A model generated the notes under the pieces. That model ran no database searches. It was not told the origin of the DNA and saw nothing but the letters and a program-made list of their open reading frames with translations. A program made the translations under genes and the position numbers. Positions 12,801 through 24,234 of a stretch of 64,000 nucleotides of DNA are shown in pieces (the first letter of the stretch is position 1; each line of letters starts with the position of its first letter). The stretch lies in assembly GCA_033964015.1 (NCBI GenBank), contig CM066916.1, positions 14,982,501 through 15,046,500 on the forward strand, in the 5' to 3' direction. The DNA is from Scolanthus callimorphus (taxonomy: Eukaryota > Cnidaria > Anthozoa > Actiniaria > Edwardsiidae).

Positions 12801-15800
12801 ACACACCAAAGTTAATCGAGTGGAATGGTTAGGAAACCTGACACCCTGTTATTACACTATCTCTTTGTTCAGTTTTTCTGTGGAATCCTGTTGTCTGTGC
12901 AAAGTAAAGTAAGTAAGAAAGAAACTTTGCAAGCTTTGTAAGCAAAGTAAGAAACTTTGTTTCTAGATGTTTATGAAGAAATTTCTACACGTAATTCGTC
13001 TTCTAATATCGAGCGAAAACAATAATAAAGGAGTGGCTGTTGCACACCGATGTGGAGGTCCTGCACAGACCGCCGTGAGGAGGTCGTGACTGCAGGCAAA
13101 TCTCATATCATTGAATGTATGCCATTTACTTTCAAAAGCACTAATATATAGATTTAGCCACTGGCTAAAAGCGGAGCTCCCGTTACATATTTTTCTGTTA
13201 AGGTTACTGAGAACCTTCGCGCACGTTGTTCGAAAAAAAAATCATACACGTCCTTAGTTTAACCAAAATATGTCAACTTAAAAATCGCAGACACGGTTTT
13301 TGAGAAACACTTCTAAGGATTAAAACAATGTGTTACTTGGGAGTCAAGGTCTAGCAGTTCGACAGCGTTATCTCTTGAAACTCTCACACACGAATTTTTA
13401 ATAAAACCTTAAAAAAAATTCTAATTATGAAAAAAATATTTCTTTTTGCCATAGTTCGCTAGTCCAATCTATAAGCTTTCCAACGATATATGGGTTGATA
13501 TGTTTTGGTTAAACTAAGGACGTGTATGAATTTTTTTTCGAACACGTGCGCGAAGGTTCTCAGTAACCTTAAGACGCGCAGTATTTTTTTCGCCGAAATG
13601 AAATACGGTTTTGGGGTTGCCTGTGGTAGGGGCGCGCAGACACGGACGCGCCACCGATACACCAATGGGAATACCGCTGAACCATGAAAAATGAAGTCGA
13701 TCGTATACCGGAGTTCTATTGTATTCTTCCTGCGATACCTATGGTGCTCCGCTCTGCGGCCTTCGGCCGCTAAGGAGCTCCGCTTTAATTTGGTCAGGTC
13801 ATCGTGCTACCAAAATAGCCCTGTTGAGTGTTCCAGACTCATGGAGGCCAGCGAGTTCTCTCTCCCCCCGGGCTGAAATTACACGTGGCAGATATACACT
13901 GCAAATGTTCTTACCATCTGCTACGCATTTGCAAAAATTGGAGAACTTCGGCTTGTCAAAGTGCTGGTACGCATGCTCTAACATCCCATATAAGTCATTT
14001 ATCTGCAAAAGAAATGATCACACCAAAGATCAGGCAAAGGTGATTGAAACCTGATCATAACGGCAGTAAAAGCACTGGTTTTGCTTTACGAAAGGCAGTC
14101 CACGTAGCTCAAAAAAGCGTATTTTGGAAATTGGTCATTGAAAAACTGAATACAATGCAAACAGGGATATAATATAATTATATTAAAGGGGCACTGTCAT
14201 GGTCTGGGGTTATTTTGAGTAGCTTAAATACAGTCAAATTCGTAAGAAATCAGCAAAATAATCGTCTACGTATGTTAAATAACCTTTCAGCTGCTAGATC
14301 AATACACATTTGAAGTATTTTCGTGTATTATCGAGCGGAAGGAATTGGATTGCGATTGGCATTTTTGATTTCCGACAAGGCTAAACAACTTTCACAGGCA
14401 CGGATCCAGCAAAAAATCTGACCTATTTATACGGTCGGCTTTTTCGCGTGGAATTTCGCAAATACAATAGTATTTTTTAAGTAAAGACGAAATAATAATA
14501 ATTTAAAAACACCAAAAATTTGACCTGTTTCTGTAAACAGGTGTAATAGGTCAGGATCCGCGTCTGTTTAGAACTTGGAAATTTTGATAGCGAAAGCTAT
14601 TAAAGCTTACGTAAGAAAGGCTAATATATAGATTTAACCACTGGCTAAAAGCGGAGCTCCCGGTTACATATTTTAGGTTGCCATTGTACATAGCCTGTCA
14701 CCGTCATACCACGTGACGAAGCACTTGCACCCCCTTACTACTCCTTAGATAATTTCACCCAAGTTTGGTTCTCTGAGGTTCATCCCTTTCCAAGATATCT
14801 ATACATATACCTCCTCTGGCTTGATGACGTCATCGATGACGTCATACCACGTGATCACACCGTTGCACCCCCTTGTCACTAAGACAACTTCACTCCAAGT
14901 TTGGCTGCCGTGGGTTAATCCCTTCCAAACTGATATAAGCCTTTTCTCCTTTGATGACGTCATCGATGACGTCATACCACGTGACAACGCCATTTCACCC
15001 CCCTTGCCACTTAGACAACTTCACCCAAGTTTGGTTGTCCGAGGTTCATCCCTTCTCAAGATATAACACTTTTCTCGTTTGGTGACGTCATCGATGTAGT
15101 CATACCACGTGACCATGCTGTTGCACTCCCCTTGCCACTAAGACAACTTCACCCAAGTTTGGTTGTCCGAGGTTCATCCCTTCTCAAGATAAAACACTTT
15201 TCTCGTTTGGTGACGTCATAGATGTAGTCATACCACGTGACCATGCTGTTGCACTCCCCTTGCCACTAAAACAACTTCACCCAAGTTTGGTTGTCTGAGG
15301 TTCATCCCTTCCCAAGATATATCCCTTTTCTTGTTTGGTGACGGCATCGATGACGTCATACCTCGTGACCACGCTGTTGCACCTCCCTTGCCACTTAGAC
15401 AACTTCACCCAGGTTTGGTTGTCTGAGGTTTATCCCTACCTAAGATATATCCCTTTTCTCGTTTGGTGACGTCATCGATGACGTCATACCACGTGACCAT
15501 GCTGTTGGACCCCCCTTGCCACTTACACAACTTCACCCAAGTTTTGTTGTCTAAGATTCATCCCTTTCCAAGATACATCCCTTTTATTTAGCGGAAGTCC
15601 CTGAAAAATCAGGTCGATGCATATACACTTTTCTGTTGTTTCCTTCTTCTCCTGCATGTAGCTATGGGGCTCCGCTATAAATGGAAATTTAAGTTCCTTT
15701 CTCTCTCTAAGAGTTAGTTGAAACATAATATACGATTCTGAGTTGTTTTGTGATCACTGGTCTTATTTTACATCATTTTGTTGAAACAACCGTGACAGTG

Positions 15801-18800
15801 CCCCTTTAAGGGAAGTGGTCAAACATCTGTACTCGAATGGGACCCGATGGGGTGGTGTATGCCGCAACCACCTTCCTTTAGGAAAAAATGGCCATTTTTA
15901 ACTGCAAATATCTCGTAAAATATAAATGAATACAAACGATAGGCTCAGCACCGTCTTCTTTATAGTGCGAGCAACACATCCATGCAATAAATCCAACACC
16001 CCTTACTTGAGCATGGAGAAAATGGGCATTGAAAAAACGGGTGGGTAGGTACAACCCGGACCTACCACCTCCCGCGATAAAATCGGGTCCCGCTCGAGTA
16101 CAAATGTTTTGACCACTTCCCTAAGCACTCCTAGCTCCCGTGCAGGGATGACAACTCTTGAACTTGACACATTGTTAAACAATTTACACAGAGAAATCTA
16201 ATAAAAACTTAGTGGGTAAAACAAATGAAGAACCAAAGCATCATATTTTATTGCGTTGTTATTAATGACATCCTGGACATAAATCTTAATAACTAAATAA
16301 GAAAACTATCTTAGAATACCACTTTTCCAATTGAGGCTTGTTTTATGATTACTACGGATCTCACCGAACTGTCGCACTGCCTTGAAAATTCACGCCACTA
16401 CCACACCCACAAACGTCTGCGACTCCGCCTACAATCGTCCGTGTTTTGTCTAGATTGTGTAACGTGTCTGTCTGTTCTCGTTTTTTGGCGGGAATTTACC
16501 ATGAATGAAAAACTACAAACAACGCATATTTTATCTATTTATTTAATTTGTACTTAAGTATACTTTGAGGGATCATGATCCCTGTTGAGAAATGACCCCC
16601 CGCCCCTCCCCCAGGGCATGCGGGCAGGGGGCGAAGCCGTCTCGGTTATCGGATGATCCTGGACTAGTTTCCGCTTGTTGCAGCTACGGATCTCACCGAA
16701 TTGTCGCGTTGTGTTGAAATTTATGCTGCTACCACGCCCACAAACATCTAAGGCCCCGTCCACACGTACCAGGATATTCCTGAATCCGGATACGAAAATA
16801 TCAGCGTATTCAAATCGGATTCGCCCGTCTACACCTATCCGAAATGTTATCGGACTCAAACATTTCCACTCTGGAGAGCGGATTCAAAAATATCCGGATT
16901 TGTCTGCGAATTCTCCGGATGCGTGTGGACGAAAAAGGATGAGGATAATCGAAAAACCGAGACGGCTTCGCCCTGCCCGCATGGCGAATGATTGTCATGT
17001 TTTTCAATAAAAAATATAAAGTTGTTGTTGTTCCTAATGACAAAACGTTATGAGCAAGTCATTTGACAAAGAGAAGGAATTTTCTACCTTGAAGAATTCA
17101 TTCATTGCTTTTTGTACATATGTGATGTCATGCGGCGGTAGGACAAGCCCGTCTACTGCATCAAACACTGTCTTGATAGCTTTCTGTGAAATCCAGTAAG
17201 CTGAAAAGGAATTCATTACAACGATTGTTACAAGATAAATGTAAACCATGCGCGAGATTTTTGATTTGCTAAATAAGTTCAACTTACGTTTTTCTTATTG
17301 GAAATTACAGTAGTACGTTGCCCAAACTCCGGACGGTTTTTGCGTTTAGCGCTATAACATTTCGAAAATATGTCGCAATAGTTTTAAAATTTGTAAGCGG
17401 TAAGTAAAAATGTTTTCTGGCGAACTCTGCTAAATAAACATGGGTCCTGCCTCGCCTTCACACCCTACCAGAGGGAACCATTGAGGACACAATAAACCAT
17501 CTGGTAGTGACCACCCTCAGTGTCTGTGCTTATGACCACTTGGCTGCCAGTGGCGCCGTCTACGCTGGGACCTTGTCTCGCCTTGCCTTGCAGCTCCTAA
17601 TTGGCACAATTTTTCCTTGTCTCGCCGTATCCCGCCTTTCAATTGGATCACTTCCCCCTTATATCGCCTTATCTCGCATAAACTCACGGCGAGATAAGGT
17701 CCCAGAGGCCTTGCCGTTGAGACCCAGTGTACGTAGTTCAGTTTCCCAGCTGCAAGTCTGGGACCTCAGCCTTAATCATTTACATTTTACCAACTGAGCT
17801 CTGCAGCCAGCTTTGGTGACTAAGGTCAAATGTGGGGTTCTTAAAGTCTTTAATGGTAAATAATGACTGCGTGTTGGAACCTACCTGCACCTTCATCACC
17901 CAGCAAGTGCCCCCATCCCCCACAGTGAAACGTGTCCCCGTTTGGATTGAGCAACTGACAGTTAGAGCCAGTCCCTGCAATCAGTACCATCCCGCCCAAA
18001 TCAGAAGCTGTTGCAATGGCTCCTAGAGTGTCCACACACATGTGGTAGTTCTGGGAGCATTTGGGTACTTGGACTTCATGATTTCTTTTGCTTCTTCCTG
18101 CTTGTATTTCTTCTCCATGCCACTCAGTGACAAACCCTGCAACAGCACAAAGCCTTTGACATTAAAGGGACATGGTCACCGAAAACATAAAAAATATAAT
18201 ATCCCAAATAATAAAAATAACAAATCAAATTTGTAAAGAATGCTTTCAACTTGACATGTTGAAAATTTGAGGTCATTTCGATGTAGGATTGCAAAGATAT
18301 TCGCGGATTGTAATTACAGCTTACATGAGAAAATCCGACTCTTTTGAAATCGGTTTACCTCAATCTTTTTTCAAACATACTAATTTTGCCATCTTAATTC
18401 GCTCATATCTCAGCAATCCGTCATCATAATCCAATGAAATTTTCCGTACTTCTTTCTTTAAACTGACTCTTTCAATTTCACAGAATATTTTGTATTTTGT
18501 GACAATAATTATTTTAGTGTTTTCTAGGTGACCATGTCCCTTTAAGCAAGCAGGGCTTGACATTAACTTTTTTGGAGATGTGCCATTGGCGCCTAAATAA
18601 AAAACATTAGTCACCAAAAGTGAAGTTTGGTCACCATAACAGAAATTGGTCCCATATCTCTCCCGAATTAAATGTTGTTGGCAGCTAATTTTGAGAAGGT
18701 AAGGTGAGATTGATTTTTTGATGCCAACTTAAATCAAGTTGAGCTCTGCACTGGCAGAGAAAGGTGACCCACTGTGGTCTCTCTAGGCATACAGATACCT

Positions 18801-21800
18801 GCCAACTCTCCCGTTTTACATGGGAGACTCCTGGTTTGTACCCTCAGTCCCCCCCCCCCCCAAAAAAAAACCTTTCCATATATTTACTGTATATCTCCTG
18901 GGTAAATTTCTTGCGATTTTCTCATACAGTTGTTGCATTTGAAATACAATCTCCCGGTTTTGGAGTTTTTGGGTTGGCAGGTAGGCATGCATGTAGTCCA
19001 GTCATTTTAGGCCGAAAATGAGGTCAACATGGAACAAATTGCTACAGAAGATTTTTCTCCTTAATATTGTTCCCAACACTCTCTAGTATCACAAGAGAAA
19101 AAATCGACAAAGATCGGACCATGCGAAAGGTCAAAATCACCAAGTTCTTTCGACAGCTTATTTTAGCCTTTGTTGTATCGCAGCACTTAACAATTGTTTA
19201 ACTGTTTGTGGGATGATTTTTTATAGTGTAGCGCCAGCCCGGCAAAACTCTGCATTTTTCTGACTTCCAAGAATGATCATTTTACTATGTTTAGTAAATC
19301 TTTGGCAATGAGAATTGCTTTGGAGGAAATTTTCTGATGATAACGGAATTAAAATGTTCAAATCCCGTACAAAGTCTATATGAACGCGGGAAATTGCGCA
19401 AAAATTCGAAACTGAAGCGTCCGCACCCAAAGCACCACCCCTGGATCTGCCACTGACCTGGTGGGGTATAGCCTAAATTTTCAACTGTCTTTTCACCCTA
19501 CACTCCAACACTCATTATAGGAGAAATAATGACTCAATGCTGACATAACACATCTTTTACTGGCTGGTTTATTTTCTAGATAAATTTTAGTCATTCTGTG
19601 GACTGCCATGAATCTGCCTTTGGGTGTTGTTTACTTGGTCACCAGAAATTATGCATATATAGAGCTCATTAAGAAGAAACTGACCCATCACCATCTATTT
19701 TCAAGATCTTGAGAATCATGCAATTCCTGGGCAAGCTTTTGGAAGTTGGCATTCAGTCATTTTTAGGGAGAACAGATGGCTAATGGATCTTTTCTGTAAT
19801 AAAACAATGAACAACATGCTTACCAAAGACAACAAAGGGACATTAACATCAATCCCAGCATTCCGCTTTGCATCCTCTACCATCTGATTCACCCTCTTTA
19901 GACACTCATCCATCCCAATCAGCTGATGACAAGAAAAACAGACAAATGCAGTTCATTTCCAGCAAAAATGATCAACTTTATGAAAGAAACTTAATGCACT
20001 ATAGAGAATAACAAAAGAATAAAGGTTTTGGTCTGCAGGCATGGATCCAAGGGGTTCATCGGGTGCAAATGAACCCCCCTCTCACAACAAACTGATTTTG
20101 TTGGGATCGGTTCGCTAAAGTCAAAGACCTTTTGTCATTTCAGAGTGGTTCTTCTCTTTTATACCTCTTTTTTTTTGCACTTCATCAGCAAAAAACCCCC
20201 CCCCCCCCCCCACCCTCTCTCTCTTAAAATCCTGGATCTGCCACTGGATTGTATGATTTTCAGGCAATATAGTATTAGGGTGGCATTTTATTTTTATTGA
20301 ACATTTTATATCACCTTGTCAGCAAAAACACATCAAGGGTATGAGGGAGACATGCCTAAGCTCAGCTAAGGTCAGCTATTTTCCATATTTTTTTGTGTAA
20401 ACAGGAAGCAGAGCTTTATAAAGCTGTAAAGGGAAACAGATTCTGGTATTTTTTTTGAGTATCCCTTTCCAAAGAAGTCAGAAAAAGTGTGACCTTTCCT
20501 GTAACATGCTCTGACCACTAAAGAGTAATTAACCAGGGGCGGATCCAGGGTAGTTTACGTAGTTTCCAGAACTGACTCAAATTTTTTCAAACTGTGAAGA
20601 TTTATTAAAAGTAGTCAGTTGGTCCTTATTTTCCCTGTCATGAAACTCACTCATCTTCTGGAAGAAATCACTCCTTTCATTTTAGAAATCAGTCATGTTC
20701 TTGTATTACAGATGATTATTAAAGAAAATACACCAAACGCTTCTTAAACAGGCTTTTCAAGCCCGCGCGTAGCATGCTGTCTTTATTGCCATTAGTTCAT
20801 GCCTCAGAAACTGCCCTGATGCGCCGGGAAATCTTCGCGGTTCAAATTCGTACTCACAGGGTGGGTTTGAGTTGGTAGAGTAATGCAGGAACTCACTCAA
20901 AATGCTCATCTCAGAATGCAGGAAATGGCATTTAGAGAGCTCAAAATTTCAAAAAGTGGTAGGTCACTAATGGAAACTACTCTCCCTAAAACCTGGATCC
21001 ACCCCTGTTAACCACCAGTATACCCATGAACATGTTCCCAGCATAGCAACCTTGCAACCATGGTGATGAAATAGGTAGATGCACCCTTAATGTCAATAGA
21101 TCAGTGGCAATTATTTGAGCAAGTGTGCACATAAGATCATAGCAGGGACGTCAACCCCATGACTTGAAATCTTGAGACTGCCCTGAAATGGCAAAATCCC
21201 CTGAAATTCTCCCAGGAGAAATTAATACCAGTAAATGTATAGCAGCTATCTTCAATTTTTTCCAGGAGACGGAGCGAAAAATCTTGAGACTCCAAGCAAA
21301 ACCGGGAGAGTTAGGGGTGCGAATGGTCAATGCGAGAATTCCGAGAACGCGAGAACGCCGCTTTCAAAATCCGAGATCGAGAACTCGATTTGAGATTCGC
21401 CATATAAACACAACAAACTTGAAAATCCGAGATCGGAGACGACCTTTAAAAAAATCCAAGATCTGAGAACGGCAAATTAAAAAATACGAGAATTCGAGAA
21501 CGCCTAAAATTTCGCGAGAAAACAGTTTTTTTGAAGGACCATTCGCCACCCCTAGAGTTGACCTCCCTGTAGATACTTACCCAGTGGTTAGTTCCTTCCC
21601 CCTCACTCCTGCCAACAATCACTCCATCAGATGATAGTATAATGGCTTTTGAATGAGTACCTCCCCTAGCAAAAATAACTAGGTCATTCAGAGAGCTTGG
21701 ATGTGGAAATTAGGGTGTGGGAGTACAAATATTTCCAACCATGTTTTAGTTATCAACAGTTCCTAATGAATGGAAACTGGTGAACTAATTGGCTACTTGA

Positions 21801-22501
21801 CTGAGGGAAGGTGGGGGTACTCACTATATTCAGATGGTAGATATGTCCGTCATATTTTTTGGGGTTAAGGTCTCAGTAAGTATATGTAAAAAATCAAAAA
21901 TCCATAATATAACTTTTTTCCTGGAATCCCTCTGGAATTTCCTCTGGAAAATATTTATGGAAAAAATCAGGTAAATTAAGTTGGTCACCACTGGAATTGA
22001 CTGATACATAAATATTTTAAAAAGTTGTCAGGTCTTCAATGGGTTAAGCTTATGTTTTAGCAATTGTAACACAAGGTGTCACAGTCACCGACTCTGCCAC
22101 CACCTATGCAAGCTGGAGGTCCTTTATCTTGCCTTGTTCATTAGACGAACGTACGTTTGCGTCTTGATAATCAAGATATTCTTGGTTTTCAACCAATCTC
22201 TAGAGAATCATAAGCAAATGCACGAGTGCTGGTACCAGAATGGACGCTGATTAAGTTACATATCTTTTGTTAACCACCATCCAGCAGAACGTATTTAGTG
22301 GCGTCCCGTTGAACACGAAGAATAGATAGCTAGGAATAAAGGGCCTATAAACTTTTAAATATAAAATACCATGCAGACCATGGGAATCGGGAAAGCAAAA
22401 TTATTGAATTATGACCCAGCAATTAGAATGTTGAAAGGTGTATCGCTCATTCCTTACCCCTCAATTCCACCAAAATACTTCGCCGAGCTTCCGTCCGCCA
22501 T
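5019..22501 (-). CDS. NAGK: N-acetyl-D-glucosamine kinase, nine exons
   Basis: Phosphorylates free GlcNAc to GlcNAc-6-phosphate with ATP in the cytosol (amino-sugar salvage); member of the ASKHA sugar-kinase fold. Exons in coding order: 22501-22458, 21665-21581, 19922-19824, 18136-17885, 17200-17088, 14002-13915, 12693-12593, 9123-9045, 5197-5019; every junction is GT-AG and phases agree. The product is about 346 aa (human is 344). Visible motifs: N-terminal phosphate-binding GGIEGGGTHSK (residues 11-21), substrate motif GTNHW (39-43), [10 protein letters not shown] with the presumed catalytic Asp near 112, GTGSNC (131-136), [12 protein letters not shown] (148-159) and [10 protein letters not shown] (near 273-282). 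The ATG is followed by [12 protein letters not shown], right at the family N-terminus. Exon 4 is one base short at 18060-18065 (TTTGGG on the plus strand); restoring one base gives gap-free alignment. Introns 5, 7 and 8 are swollen by repeats. I found no clear AATAAA below 5019. Confidence 0.93.
5550..5626. repeat. Short inverted repeat
   Basis: ACAACTATCCCCCTCAGGG near 5550 is repeated inverted as CCCTGAGGGGGATAGTTGT near 5608, with about 38 bp between. It looks like a small foldback element in the flank of the 42-bp array. Confidence 0.6.
5945..8520. repeat. 42-bp satellite array in NAGK intron 8, about 60 copies
   Basis: Unit is GGTAAGGCTTATTGGTGCAG followed by TATACCATGCATATACCAGCAT (42 bp). 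Variants recur in register (GTGTAG, GGTACAG, CAACATGG), forming higher-order blocks, for example a long stretch from about 6680 repeated near 7350. The core GTATACCATGCATATAC is nearly self-complementary. Because 42 is a multiple of three and the unit lacks stops in several frames, it creates false ORFs of 500-680 codons on both strands. Degenerate copies extend to about 8760. Confidence 0.95.
9357..9562. mobile_element. TTAA-flanked MITE, 206 bp
   Basis: Termini AGGCCCATTACACCTTTCCA and its inverse TGGAAAGGTGTAATGGGCCT are flanked by TTAA at 9353-9356 and 9563-9566. Lies in NAGK intron 7, about 230 bp upstream (in the gene sense) of exon 8. Confidence 0.88.
9808..12360. repeat. 34-bp minisatellite and degenerate relatives, NAGK intron 7
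   Basis: GATTACCTCGCCATTATGGC followed by CACCTTCTTCAATT (34 bp) is tandemly repeated about 13 times from 10150 to 10600, some copies lacking CTT. Diverged versions (GGTTACCTGGCCAATATGGCC) spread over 9880-10860 and 11990-12360. A short (ATT)n tract lies at about 9808-9832. Between, 10900-11950 contains a diverged direct duplication (GTAGCGCGAATGAAAAC at about 11202 and 11393). Confidence 0.85.
13202..13568. mobile_element. TTAA-flanked MITE, 367 bp, long terminal inverted repeats
   Basis: GGTTACTGAGAACCTTCGCG and its inverse CGCGAAGGTTCTCAGTAACC, flanked by TTAA at 13198-13201 and 13569-13572. Arms extend about 75 bp (TACACGTCCTTAGTTTAACC). Lies in NAGK intron 6. Confidence 0.88.
14187..15805. 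mobile_element. TTAA-flanked element, 1.6 kb, carrying the CRE array
   Basis: AGGGGCACTGTCATGG and the inverse CCGTGACAGTGCCCCT, flanked by TTAA at 14183-14186 and 15806-15809. The left part is AT-rich unique sequence; the right half is the ~127-bp tandem array described separately. No transposase ORF. Lies in NAGK intron 5. Confidence 0.8.
14750..15570. repeat. ~127-bp tandem array with paired CRE palindromes and E-boxes
   Basis: Six to seven copies. Each holds a CRE-rich block, an E-box CACGTG within ATACCACGTGAC, then ACTTCACCCAAGTTTGGTTG and a pyrimidine-rich stretch. The full 20-bp palindrome TGACGTCATCGATGACGTCA occurs at 14825-14844, 14955-14974 and near 15466; other copies carry one-base or few-base changes. 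Motif identity is read directly; binding is inference. Confidence 0.88.
15810..16121. mobile_element. TAA-flanked MITE, 312 bp (Harbinger-like)
   Basis: GGGAAGTGGTCAAACAT and inverse ATGTTTTGACCACTTCCC, flanked by TAA at 15807-15809 and 16122-16124; the left TAA is part of the TTAA closing the preceding element. The 3-bp TWA duplication fits PIF/Harbinger. Confidence 0.75.
16600..16990. repeat. Inverted-repeat element in NAGK intron 5
   Basis: CATGCGGGCAGGGGGCGAAGCC with CGTCTCGG near 16617-16646 returns inverted as CCGAGACGGCTTCGCCCTGC at 16957-16976. A second inner pair, CCCCGTCCACACG (about 16754) and CGTGTGGACG (about 16922), bounds a core rich in TCCGGAT and its variants. Looks like one MITE inserted in another. 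Confidence 0.6.
18166..18541. mobile_element. TTAA-flanked MITE, 376 bp
   Basis: AGGGACATGGTCACC and inverse GGTGACCATGTCCCT, flanked by TTAA at 18162-18165 and 18542-18545. It starts only about 30 bp upstream (gene sense) of NAGK exon 4, next to the splice acceptor. Diverged relative at 490-1139. Confidence 0.88.
20534..21007. mobile_element. MITE with TTAAC duplication, 474 bp
   Basis: CAGGGGCGGATCCAGG and inverse CCTGGATCCACCCCTG, flanked by TTAAC at 20529-20533 and 21008-21012. CAGGG termini with a 5-bp duplication recall some hAT groups. Related GGATCCAGG/GGATCTGCC fragments recur near 19445, 20045, 20230, 24150 and 46010. Confidence 0.75.
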
Positions 22502-22830
22502 CTTTTTATTCGAGCCCGGTCCCACGCGGTGTGTTTGGAGAGCAGTGGAATCGAGGCGTGCGCTGAACGTGACGTAAACGTGCGCAGAGACCACGCCAGG
22601 CGATTTTTTTATTTTTTTATTTACGCCCACTTTATGGCAAGTTAATGAGAAAAAAGAAAAAAGTTTTCATGATGTTGCGAACCCTCAACCCTGTGTAAAT
22701 TACTTATTCATAACCCAACATCTTACACATAAGCTACGAGAGAGCTCGCTATTCATAACCCAACATCTTACAGATAAGCTACGAGAGAGCTCGCAGGTCA
22801 ACATCCTCCTCAGACTTCAGCCAATAGAGT
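22458..22830 (-). promoter_or_regulatory. NAGK: NAGK exon 1 and 5' flank
   Basis: The region upstream of the NAGK ATG (22501) has a CpG-richer patch (22510-22600: GAGCCCGGTCCCACGCGG, CGTGACGTAAACGTGCGC), including a CRE half-site. A 55-60-bp segment (CATAACCCAACATCTTAC... GAGAGAGCTCG) is duplicated in tandem at about 22686-22796. No TATA box is evident. Confidence 0.4.
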
Positions 22831-23213
22831 CCTAAAGTGTGACGTCACAAATTGAAAAAATTAGAATTTCATATTTTAGTCCACGGATAATAAAAGACCA
22901 ACTTCGAAGAACGTTGCATGCCAAAAATGAGGTGAATCGGTTGAAATGCGACCGAGCTATGGCCCAATGAATACATAATTTTCTTTAACAAATCACTGTA
23001 TTTGGACTCAGTTCATAACTTTATGAACTGAACGAAAAATACAGTGATTTGTTAAAGAAAATTATGTATTCAGCGGGCATATCTCGGTCGCGTTTCAACC
23101 GATTCACCTCATTTTTGGTGTGTAGCTTTCAATCGATATGACTTTTCGAAATCAAGGAACAAATATCGCTAAATTGAAAATTTTGTTTTTGTGACGTCAT
23201 CACTTTAGGACTC
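22827..23213. mobile_element. TA-flanked inverted-repeat MITE, 387 bp
   Basis: GAGTCCTAAAGTGTGACGTC and inverse GACGTCATCACTTTAGGACTC (minor mismatch), flanked by TA at 22825-22826 and 23214-23215, as in Tc1/mariner. Arms extend through most of the element (GAATCGGTTGAAA / TTTCAACCGATTC). CRE octamers TGACGTCA sit at both ends. Lies between MAEA's 3' end and NAGK's start. Confidence 0.8.
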
Positions 23214-23819
23214 TATAGGAACGCGTAGAAAACGCAATAGTCTGATTTACTTTCGACGTCATCTGAAATCCGCTCTAAATGCCTTGTATACGTGGTAGTT
23301 GTGTTACATTCCAAAGGCATTCCTAAAGAAAAGAGAGTGTGCACGCCTATTGCTGGAATCGTCTTTGGAGTTTCTCTTGGTAAATGATATAGTTTATACT
23401 CCATTAACTATGTAAATAAGGACACTGAATTTCTTTCTTCGCAGTAAAATCCCATTTATTCTAATCTTTGTATCAATACAAGAGAAAATGACATCAATAT
23501 TACTAGTATTTTTACATTTCGAGATCCAATGTGACCAGCGAATGCCAAGCCCGGGTCAAACTATCGAACTTTGTTCGAACTTGGTTTGATCAAACATCCC
23601 AACTTTGTTGGAGCGAACAAAGTTCTATGCCAAGGTTAGACCCGGGCTTAACAGTTTTTAAACGACTTTCGAGTGTCTGTTCCTCGTCTAAGCTTACACT
23701 GCGAGCCAAGCCCGCGAGCAGAAGTTTCTTTCAGTGAGTATTTTGCTAGCTAACAAAGTTCGCTCAAAACAAAACAACCACGAGAAATACTATCAGACAC
23801 GCGGACAACTTTGCTAGAG

Positions 23820-24064
23820 ACACACCCCCCTCCCCCCCCCCCACGGGCGGCATTTGGAAATTCCGATGGGATGGGGGGGGGGGGGGGGAGAGGGGGTAAG
23901 AACTCGGAATTCTGATTGCAAGGGGGCTTTTCGAAGCTGAATTTCTTTAACCTGCCCGAATTCTATATGCATGGGGGGGGGGGGGGGGGGGGGGGGGGGG
24001 GAAACCATTTTGGAAATTATGGATTGGGGGGGGGGGGGGGGTGGGGGGGGGGGGGGGGGGGGGT
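23820..24064. repeat. Poly-G tracts
   Basis: Plus-strand G runs, some over 25 bases, at about 23875-23890, 23972-24001 and 24026-24063, within TCAAATCCTGGC-type repeat debris just after the MAEA 3' end. They create a false proline-rich ORF on the minus strand. Run lengths are unreliable in any assembly. Confidence 0.8.
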
Positions 24065-24096
24065 CAAAAACTAGTGCCGCCCGTGGGGAGGGTATC

Positions 24097-24102
24097 TTTA
24101 TT
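24097..24102 (-). terminator. MAEA: Candidate poly(A) signal of MAEA
   Basis: AATAAA on the minus strand, 133 bases after the MAEA stop codon at 24235. Directly beyond it lie long G runs (plus strand), which are C runs in the transcript sense. Confidence 0.5.
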
Positions 24103-24234
24103 TTCTGGAATTGTCCATTTGTAAAGAAGTGACCCCCCTTTCTCAAATCCTGGCTAGACCCCTGTCAGGGTATCGTCAGCTTCATCACAGAGTCGACTGG
24201 CATTCACGCTCTAATAACTAAGCACTCTTTTGCT

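Noticed and set aside
13691..14054. Plus-strand ORFs over NAGK exon 6
   Set aside because: Antisense shadows of a real exon on the minus strand (13915-14002).
5945..15570. CRISPR-like regular repeats
   Set aside because: The arrays are head-to-tail minisatellites without unique spacers, in an animal gene's introns.
23814..24146. Minus-strand proline-rich protein
   Set aside because: Produced by poly-G runs; the lengths of these runs are not reliable.
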